Below are positions 58,438-64,000 of a DNA stretch of 64,000 nucleotides, piece by piece. The stretch is from Patulibacter americanus DSM 16676 (lineage in GTDB: Bacteria; Actinomycetota; Thermoleophilia; Solirubrobacterales; Solirubrobacteraceae): NCBI RefSeq assembly GCF_000420025.1, contig NZ_ATUD01000016.1, forward strand, positions 1 through 64,000. Direction: 5' to 3'. The position numbers and the translations under genes are program-made. The notes under the pieces were generated by a model, which saw only the letters and a list, made by a program, of their open reading frames with translations, searched no databases and was not told the DNA's origin. Within the stretch, counting starts at the first letter, position 1. Each line of letters starts with the position of its first letter.

Positions 58438-59651
58438 CCGAGCAGACCACGACGGACACCCCGACCCTGCTGGACGTGGATGCGCTCGTCCGGTTCACCC
58501 AGGAGCTCGTCCGCATCCGCAGCGTCCACGAGCCCGAGACGGGCAGCGACGAGTCCGTCGCCGCCGCCCTCGTCGCCGACCAGATGCGCGCGTTCGGGTG
58601 GGAGCCGCAGGTCGTCGAGGTAGCCCCCGGCCGGCCGAACGTCCTCGCGGTGATCGAGGGCGGGGGCGGCCCCGGGCCGACGCTCGGCTTCGAGGGCCAC
58701 ACGGACGTCGTGACGGAAGGCGACCTGGGTCAGTGGAGCGTCGAGCCCTACGGCGCCGAGATCCGCGACGGCCGCATGTACGGCCGCGGCACCGCCGACA
58801 TGAAGGCGGGCGTCGCCTCCATGCTCTTCGGGGTCCGCGCGCTGCAGCTCGCCGGTCCCTTCCCCGGCCGCGTGGTGCTGCTCGTGCTCGCGGACGAGGA
58901 GGGCATGATGCTCGGCGCCAAGCACGTCGCCCAGACCGAGCTCGCGCGCTCGATCGACGCGTGCATCGTGTGCGAGCCCGAGGGCGACGAGGTCTGCGTG
59001 GCCGCGAAGGGCGCCGTCCGGATCGCCCTGGAGTTCCGCGGCCGGATGGCGCACGGCGCGATGCCGCACCAGGGCCGCAACCCGATCGTCGCCGCCGCCC
59101 GGCTCGTCGCCGCCCTCGAGGCCTACGAGGAGGGGCTGCGCGAGACCTACCCCGAGCACGAGCACCTCGGCGTGGTCCACGTGACGCCGACGGTCTCCCT
59201 GGCGGGCAGCCTGGACCAGGTCAACGTCATCCCCGCCGACGCCTCGGTGCGGATCGACGTGCGGACGGTCACCGGGGTCGACCACGCGCGGCTCGTCGCC
59301 GAGGTCGAGGCGCTGGCCCGCGAGGGCGCCCACCCCCTCGGCGTCTCCGTCACCGCCTCCGTCATCGACGACCGCCCCGCCGTCGAGATCGCCGAGGACC
59401 ACCCCGTCGTGCAGGCGGTCGTCGCCGCCCACGAGGCCGAGACGGGCGTCGTGCCCGCCTACGGCGGCGTCCCCGGCGCCACCGACGGCACGATCCTGCA
59501 GCGCGACGCCGGCGTGCCCGTCGTCGTCTACGGCCCGGGCGACAAGTGGATCGCCCACCAGGCCGACGAGTACGTCGACGTGGACGACCTCGACCGCTAC
59601 GCCCGGGTCTACGCCGACGCCGCGCGCCGGTTCCTCGCGGGGGACCACTAG
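58434..59651 (+). CDS. M20 family metallopeptidase/deacylase (ArgE/DapE type)
   Basis: A 405-residue zinc hydrolase. TLGFEGHTDVVTEGD carries the first metal His and its Asp, MYGRGTADMKAGVASML the bridging Asp, VLADEEGMMLGAKHV the catalytic and metal Glu pair, CIVCEPEGDEV a further ligand and the last His lies in WIAHQADEYV. The family removes acyl groups from amino acids or cleaves small peptides and carbamoyl compounds. Coupled by ATGA to the transporter ATPase, so its substrate is probably the imported compound. Confidence 0.9.
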   Translation: MTEQTTTDTPTLLDVDALVRFTQELVRIRSVHEPETGSDESVAAALVADQMRAFGWEPQVVEVAPGRPNVLAVIEGGGGPGPTLGFEGHTDVVTEGDLGQWSVEPYGAEIRDGRMYGRGTADMKAGVASMLFGVRALQLAGPFPGRVVLLVLADEEGMMLGAKHVAQTELARSIDACIVCEPEGDEVCVAAKGAVRIALEFRGRMAHGAMPHQGRNPIVAAARLVAALEAYEEGLRETYPEHEHLGVVHVTPTVSLAGSLDQVNVIPADASVRIDVRTVTGVDHARLVAEVEALAREGAHPLGVSVTASVIDDRPAVEIAEDHPVVQAVVAAHEAETGVVPAYGGVPGATDGTILQRDAGVPVVVYGPGDKWIAHQADEYVDVDDLDRYARVYADAARRFLAGDH

Positions 59652-59656
59652 CCCCC

Positions 59657-60361
59657 ATGGGCGACTCGGACAGCATCAGCTGGCGTGGCCGGATCCGGCT
59701 CGTCGACGAGGTGGCCCAGGTGCTGCGCGAGCGCATCTACGCCGGCGCGTACGAGCCGGGTGCCGCGCTGCGCCAAGAGCAGCTCGCCGCCGACCTGCAG
59801 GTCTCCCGCACCCCGCTGCGCGAGGCGCTGCGGGTGCTCGAGCGCGAGGGCCTCTTGACCGCCGAGCCCGGCCGCGGCGTCCGCGTCGTCGCCATCGACC
59901 ACGAGACGCTGCTGGACGCCTACGCGGTCCGTGAGGTCCTCGACGGGCTCGCCGCCCGCCTCGCCGCGCTGCGCGCCACCCGCGCCGACGTCGCCGAGCT
60001 CGAGGAGATGCTCGAGCGCCAGCACACGTTCACGGACGCCTCCGGGTCCTTCGACGTCGGCGGCTACACGCAGGCCAACGTCGCCTTCCACGCCCGCATC
60101 GTCGACCTGGCCGACAACGACTTCGTCACCGGGCAGCTCCCCCTGGTGCCGCTGACCTCCCAGGTGTTCGTGCCGAAGCGGCTGATCGCCGAGGACCGCG
60201 CCCGCAGCGCCGTCGCCGAGCACGAGCTGATCGTCGCCGCCATCGCCAAGGGCGACGGAGCGCAGGCCGAGGAGCAGGCCCGGCAGCACATCCGGGTCAC
60301 CATCGACGGCCTCCTCCGGACCCGCGAGCAACAGGCGGAGCGGGTGCCGTCCACCCCATGA
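59657..60361 (+). CDS. GntR family regulator, FCD subfamily
   Basis: A 234-residue regulator. The winged HTH is VLRERIYAGAYEPGAALRQE then LAADLQVSRTPLREALRVLE and GLLTAEPGRGVRVV. The all-helical FCD effector domain starts with AYAVREVLDGLAARLAALRA and has metal-ligand-like positions in NVAFHARIVDLADND, AEHELIVAAIAKGD and QHIRVTI. It lies inside the operon, 5 bp after the M20 gene, and probably autoregulates it through the promoter region at 53079. Confidence 0.9.
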   Translation: MGDSDSISWRGRIRLVDEVAQVLRERIYAGAYEPGAALRQEQLAADLQVSRTPLREALRVLEREGLLTAEPGRGVRVVAIDHETLLDAYAVREVLDGLAARLAALRATRADVAELEEMLERQHTFTDASGSFDVGGYTQANVAFHARIVDLADNDFVTGQLPLVPLTSQVFVPKRLIAEDRARSAVAEHELIVAAIAKGDGAQAEEQARQHIRVTIDGLLRTREQQAERVPSTP

Positions 60362-60463
60362 GCGGCACCCCGTCGGCCCACGGCGGCGTCGCCGTCCCCG
60401 GCGCGCCCGGCCCGCGCCTGACCATCCCCTTCCTGTCCCCGCCTTCCCCCGAGGTGCCTCCCC

Positions 60464-61279
60464 GTGCCCACTGACACCCCCTCCACCGCCGCCCCGCAGG
60501 CCGGGGCGCGCCCCGTGCCCCACGCGAGCGGCCGCCGGCTCGAGGGCCGCATCGCGATCGTGACGGGCGCCGGCTCGGGCATCGGGCGCGCGACCGCCGC
60601 GCGGCTGGCCGACGAGGGCGCGTCCGTCGTGGCCTCCGACCGCGACGAGGCCGCCGCCCTGCAGACCGCCGAGGCGATCGGCGCCCACGCCCTCGCCGTC
60701 CAGGCCGACGTCACCGACCCCGACGCCATGGCCCGGCTCGTCGCGGAGACCGTCGCCCGCTTCGGCGGCGTCGACGTCTTCCACAACAACGCGGGGATGG
60801 CACAGGCCGCCAAGCCGCTGGCCGACGTCGGCCGGGGGGAGTGGGACGCCCTCATCGCGGTCAACCTGACCGCCTTCTTCGTCGGCGCGCAGGCCGTCGC
60901 CCCGGCGATGCGCGAGCGCGGCGGCGGGTCGATCGTCGTGACCGCGTCGACGTCCGCCGTGCACCCGCGGCCGGGCCTCTCCGCCTACGCCGCCGCGAAG
61001 AGCGGCGTTCTCGGCCTGACCCGCGCGCTGGCGCTCGAGCTCGCCGCGGACAGGATCCGCGTCAACGCGATCAACCCCGTGGCGGTGAAGACGCCGATGC
61101 TCCACGAGTTCAAGCTCGCCGCGGAGGACGAGCTGCTGGACAAGATGGCCGCCACGATCCCGCTGGGCAGCGCGATCGACGCGGAGGACGTCGCCGCCGC
61201 GGTGGCCTACCTCGCGTCGGACGACGCCCGCTACGTCACCGGCATCGCGCTCAACGTCGATGGCGGGCGGGACCTGTGA
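60464..61279 (+). CDS. SDR family oxidoreductase
   Basis: A 271-residue classical short-chain dehydrogenase. TGAGSGIG is the coenzyme motif (about residues 34-41), VFHNNAGMAQAAKPLADVGR the NNAG, IVVTASTSAVHPRPGLSAYA the catalytic Ser and YAAAKSGVLGLTRALALELA the Tyr/Lys pair. It closes YVTGIALNVDGGRDL. GTG 60464 begins it after a 102-bp gap in which no gene is seen. It should oxidise an alcohol formed in the pathway and is coupled by GTGA to the aldehyde dehydrogenase. Confidence 0.9.
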   Translation: MPTDTPSTAAPQAGARPVPHASGRRLEGRIAIVTGAGSGIGRATAARLADEGASVVASDRDEAAALQTAEAIGAHALAVQADVTDPDAMARLVAETVARFGGVDVFHNNAGMAQAAKPLADVGRGEWDALIAVNLTAFFVGAQAVAPAMRERGGGSIVVTASTSAVHPRPGLSAYAAAKSGVLGLTRALALELAADRIRVNAINPVAVKTPMLHEFKLAAEDELLDKMAATIPLGSAIDAEDVAAAVAYLASDDARYVTGIALNVDGGRDL

Positions 61280-62667
61280 GCACCGCCGCCCCGACGTTCC
61301 CCGCCGTGGACCCCGCGACCCGTCAGCCGTTCGCCGAGGTCGTCGAGATGACGCCGGCGCAGGTCGACGAGGTCGTCCGCTCCGCCCGCGACGCGCAGCG
61401 CACCTCGCACGAGTGGCGGTTCCCCGTCAACCGCGCCGCCGCGCTCTCCCGCCTGGCCCGGCTGATCGAGCGTGACGGCGCCGAGCTGGCCGAGCTCGAG
61501 TGCCGCGACACGGGCAAGCCCATGGCCCAGGCCGTGGCCGACGTGGCCGTCACCGTCCGCTACCTCGAGTTCTACGCGGGTGCCTGCGACAAGCTCGAGG
61601 GCCGCTCGATCCCGCTCGGCCCCGACGTCGTGGACTACACCCTGCGGGTGCCGTGGGGCGTCTGCGCGCAGATCATCCCCTGGAACTACCCGCTGCAGAT
61701 GATCACCCGCGTCGCCGCGCCGGCCCTGGCCGGCGGCAACGCCGTGGTCGTCAAGCCGTCCGAGCTGGCCTCGCAGACTCCGATCCGCTGGGCGCAGCTC
61801 GCGGTCGAGGCCGGGATCCCGGAGGGGATGGTCGGCATCGCCACCGGACACGGCGCCGTCGGCGCCGCGCTCGTGGACCACCCCGACGTCGCGCACGTGA
61901 CGTTCGTGGGCTCCGCCGCCACGGGGACCGCCGTCGCGCACGCGTGCGCCGAGCGGCTCGTGCCCGTGGAGCTCGAGCTCGGCGGCAAGTCGCCGAACGT
62001 CGTCTTCGCCGACGCCGACCTCGACCGCGTGGTCCCGGCCGTCGTCAAGGCGCTGATCCAGAACGCCGGGCAGAGCTGCTCGGCCGGCAGTCGCCTGCTC
62101 GTCCACGCCGACATCCACGACGAGGTCGTCGCGCGGGTCGGCGACGCGCTCGACGCCCTGCGGATCGGGCCGGGCAAGGACGACCCCGACCTGGGCCCCG
62201 TCGTCGCGCAGACCCAGCTCGACCGCGCGCTCGGCATGCTCGACACGGCCCGCCGCGAGGGTGCGACCGTCGCCCGCGGTGGCGAGCGCCCCGCGGGCCA
62301 CGAGGACGACTGGTACCTGCAGGCCACGCTCGTCACCGGCGTCACGCCCGGGATGGAGCTGTTCCGCGAGGAGGTCTTCGGGCCGGTGCTCGCCACGACG
62401 CCGTTCACGACGGACGCCGAGGCCATCGAGCTCGCCAACGACTCGCCCTACGGCCTCGTCGCGGGCGTCTGGACCCGCGACCTCTCGCGCGCCCACCGGG
62501 TCGCCGCGGCGATCGACGTCGGGCAGGTCTTCGTCAACTCCTATGGCGTCGCCGGCGGCGTCGAGATCCCGTTCGGCGGGATGAAGCGCTCCGGCTACGG
62601 GCGCGGAAAGGGCATGGACGCGATGTTCGCCTACACCCAGGTCAAGAACGTGTGCGTGGCGCTGTGA
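61276..62667 (+). CDS. Aldehyde dehydrogenase (betaine-aldehyde-type)
   Basis: A 463-residue ALDH. The oxyanion Asn and adenine-binding region is QIIPWNYPLQM, the cofactor motif FVGSAATGTAVAHAC, the general base Glu in VPVELELGGKSPNVVFADAD and the nucleophile Cys in LIQNAGQSCSAGSRLLVHAD. It ends GGMKRSGYGRGKGMDAMFAY. The sequence is closest in character to betaine/aminobutyraldehyde dehydrogenases. It should oxidise the aldehyde made by the SDR to an acid. Overlaps both neighbours by GTGA. Confidence 0.92.
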   Translation: MSTAAPTFPAVDPATRQPFAEVVEMTPAQVDEVVRSARDAQRTSHEWRFPVNRAAALSRLARLIERDGAELAELECRDTGKPMAQAVADVAVTVRYLEFYAGACDKLEGRSIPLGPDVVDYTLRVPWGVCAQIIPWNYPLQMITRVAAPALAGGNAVVVKPSELASQTPIRWAQLAVEAGIPEGMVGIATGHGAVGAALVDHPDVAHVTFVGSAATGTAVAHACAERLVPVELELGGKSPNVVFADADLDRVVPAVVKALIQNAGQSCSAGSRLLVHADIHDEVVARVGDALDALRIGPGKDDPDLGPVVAQTQLDRALGMLDTARREGATVARGGERPAGHEDDWYLQATLVTGVTPGMELFREEVFGPVLATTPFTTDAEAIELANDSPYGLVAGVWTRDLSRAHRVAAAIDVGQVFVNSYGVAGGVEIPFGGMKRSGYGRGKGMDAMFAYTQVKNVCVAL

Positions 62668-63752
62668 GCACGCCGCAGAACGGCCGCACCGTGCGGGTCG
62701 CCGCCGTGCGCGGCGACGGCATCGGCCCCGAGGTCGTCGACGCCGCGCTGCCCGTGATCGCCGCGGCCGCGCGCTTGGACGGCGCGGGGCTCGAGGTCAC
62801 CGACCTCGACTGGGGCGGCGACCGCCTGCTGCGCACGGGCACCGCGATGCCGGACGACGCGCTCGACGTCGTCCGCGCCCACGACGCCGTGCTCTTCGGC
62901 GCCGTCGGCCACCCCAAGGTCGACCCCGACGTGTCCGTCTGGACGCTCGTCCTGCCGCTGCGCAAGGGCCTGCAGCTCTACGCGAACCTGCGGCCCGTGG
63001 TGGGCTGGGAGGGCATCGAGACCCCGGCCCGCGACGGCGCGAAGGTCGACTTCCTCGTCGTCCGCGAGAACACGGAGGGCGAGTACTCCGGGATCGGCGG
63101 GCGGGTCCACCAGGGCACCCCGGACGAGGTCGCCACGGAGGTCGCCGTCCACTCCCGCCGCGCGATCGAGCGGATCGCCCGCGTCGGGTTCGCCCAGGCG
63201 CGCGAGCGCGGGCAGACGCTCACCCTGGCGACGAAGAGCAACGTCGCCCGGCACGGCTACGGCCTGTGGGACGAGGTCGTCTTCGGCCTCGGCGCGGCCG
63301 AGTTCCCCGACGTCGCACTGGAGAAGCTCTACGTCGACGCGCTCGCGACACGGATGGTCGCCCGCCCGGAGTCGATGGGCGTGGTGCTCTGCTCCAACCT
63401 CTTCGGCGACATCCTCTCGGACCTCGGCGCCCCGTTCGCTGGCGGACTCGGGATGGCGCCGAGCGCGAACGTCGCCCCGGGGCAGGACGGTCCGGGCTTC
63501 TTCGAGCCCGTGCACGGCTCGGCGCCCGACATCGCGGGGCAGGGCATCGCCAACCCCCTGGCCGCCGTCCTCTCCGGCGCGATGCTGCTGCGCGAGAACG
63601 GCTGCCCGCAGGGGGCCACCGCCCTGGAGCGCGCGGTCGGCGAGGCGGTCCGCGACGGCGCGGCCCGCACCCGCGACCTCGGAGGCACCGCAACGACCGC
63701 GCAGGCAGCCGACGCGGTCGCCGACGCGCTGCCCCGACCCGTCGCGGTCTGA
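62664..63752 (+). CDS. Isopropylmalate/isocitrate dehydrogenase family (tartrate/D-malate-type)
   Basis: A 362-residue beta-decarboxylating dehydrogenase. [20 protein letters not shown] opens it, [20 protein letters not shown] holds the substrate Arg residues, [20 protein letters not shown] is the family RENTEGEYS motif, and [20 protein letters not shown] has the metal Asp pair. [19 protein letters not shown] is the cofactor-binding end. The [11 protein letters not shown] with a long loop and the catabolic context favour tartrate/D-malate or a 3-substituted malate rather than leucine synthesis. It is the last gene of the operon. Confidence 0.9.
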   Translation: MSTPQNGRTVRVAAVRGDGIGPEVVDAALPVIAAAARLDGAGLEVTDLDWGGDRLLRTGTAMPDDALDVVRAHDAVLFGAVGHPKVDPDVSVWTLVLPLRKGLQLYANLRPVVGWEGIETPARDGAKVDFLVVRENTEGEYSGIGGRVHQGTPDEVATEVAVHSRRAIERIARVGFAQARERGQTLTLATKSNVARHGYGLWDEVVFGLGAAEFPDVALEKLYVDALATRMVARPESMGVVLCSNLFGDILSDLGAPFAGGLGMAPSANVAPGQDGPGFFEPVHGSAPDIAGQGIANPLAAVLSGAMLLRENGCPQGATALERAVGEAVRDGAARTRDLGGTATTAQAADAVADALPRPVAV

Positions 63753-63762
63753 AGGCCGGGGG

Positions 63763-63782
63763 CCGGGGCGGCCGCGCCCCGG
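63763..63782. terminator. Hairpin between convergent operons
   Basis: CCGGGGCG / CGCCCCGG, an 8-bp stem with a GCCG loop, 10 bp after the dehydrogenase stop and 50 bp from the convergent E2 stop. It may serve both. Confidence 0.55.
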
Positions 63783-63831
63783 TCGGTCCTCCGGGCAGCA
63801 GGACCGGCGGGCGCGGCCTCCGGCCGCCGCC

Positions 63832-64000
63832 TCAGGCCGCGGCGCCGCCCTCGATCCGCCGGCGCAGGGCGGTGAGGAACCGGGCGGCGTAGACGCCGTC
63901 GAGCACCCGGTGGTCCCAGCTCATGCAGAGGTTGACCATCGGGCGGATCGCGATGCTCTCCCGGCCGTCGGCGTCCGTCACGACGACGGGCCGGCGGACG
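63832..64000 (-). CDS. Second 2-oxoacid dehydrogenase E2, C-terminal fragment
   Basis: Only the last 55 codons are in the window. Read from the right edge, they give [19 protein letters not shown], then [20 protein letters not shown] and [20 protein letters not shown] is the HxxxDG catalytic motif of dihydrolipoyl acyltransferases. It is nearly collinear with the end of the E2 at 49321-50790 (VVVTDDDGNESIGIRP, CMGWDHRALDGLYAAQFL), so it is a close paralogue. It probably belongs to a second E1a-E1b-E2 operon beyond the edge. Confidence 0.9.
   Translation of the reverse strand, partial: VRRPVVVTDADGRESIAIRPMVNLCMSWDHRVLDGVYAARFLTALRRRIEGGAAA

Noticed and set aside
1-64000. CRISPR arrays, insertion sequences or prophage
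   Set aside because: No regularly spaced repeats of 24-40 bp with unique spacers, no transposase or phage structural gene, and no terminal inverted repeats with target duplications were found. The tandem arrays at 28035 and 29551 have no spacers.

Overview
The window is very GC-rich (roughly 70% or more), gene-dense bacterial chromosome. Several features point to an actinobacterium, probably of the class Thermoleophilia (Solirubrobacterales/Patulibacter-like): a heme-degrading protein closely resembling mycobacterial MhuD, a desaturase paired with a ferredoxin-type reductase as in Mycobacterium, a perfect actinobacterial/Bacillus-type LexA box, many GTG starts, and a collagen-like protein whose N-terminus ([20 protein letters not shown]) is of a kind I associate with Solirubrobacterales. 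The taxonomic call is inference.

Layout. (1) 1-11772: an exopolysaccharide/O-antigen-like cluster. Four + strand genes (UDP-glucuronate decarboxylase-type epimerase, GT4, Wzz/tyrosine autokinase, Wzy/ligase) converge on six - strand genes (polyprenyl-phosphate sugar transferase, FkbM methyltransferase, tyvelose-epimerase-like enzyme, SAM methyltransferase, Wzx flippase, GT4). (2) 11919-14663: an ECF sigma factor facing a second O-antigen polymerase/ligase with a TPR tail and a coupled small membrane protein. (3) 14776-21459: an envelope/secretome region with a Gly/Ser-rich membrane-anchored protein, a secreted clan-A-like glycosidase, an RTX-repeat protein, a collagen-like protein and two unrecognised secreted proteins. 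(4) 21597-27925: housekeeping and mixed genes (MFS carrier, sugar-phosphate cupin, PHP-type tyrosine phosphatase CpsB, YqeY, a degenerate GGDEF-like protein, NUDIX, small membrane proteins). (5) 28119-31957: fatty acid desaturase and its reductase, divergent from a FabR-like TetR regulator. (6) 31920-33846: LysR regulator, mhuD and flavin reductase, with a striking 18-bp inverted repeat upstream of mhuD. (7) 34166-40418: two very large tandem paralogous secreted proteins, each with four internal copies of a Cys-pair module, each behind a near-identical promoter. (8) 40438-49313: an oxidoreductase, MBL hydrolase, methyltransferase, DMT exporter, a small protein under a perfect SOS box, a GFA-family protein, tRNA-Val, the SRP RNA, a GST, and an SDR/XRE pair. 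(9) 49321-63752: a three-gene 2-oxoacid dehydrogenase complex (E1a/E1b/E2) divergent from a tightly packed nine-gene operon (peptide-type ABC transporter with fused ATPase, M20 hydrolase, GntR regulator, SDR, aldehyde dehydrogenase, isopropylmalate/tartrate-type dehydrogenase). A second E2 gene begins at the right edge.

How the genes work together. Region 1 can build, methylate, flip, polymerise and length-control a polyprenol-linked polysaccharide; the CpsB-type phosphatase at 23941 is the probable counterpart of the tyrosine autokinase at 2026. Regions 3 and 7 supply the cell surface. Region 9 reads as uptake, deacylation or hydrolysis, and stepwise oxidation of an unknown organic nitrogen or carboxylate substrate.

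The best candidates for undescribed biology are the tandem four-module surface proteins with a shared promoter, the SOS-controlled 101-residue protein, the operator-like dyads at 14692-14748, 19972-19990 and 32763-32812, and the catabolic operon bracketed by two E2 genes.
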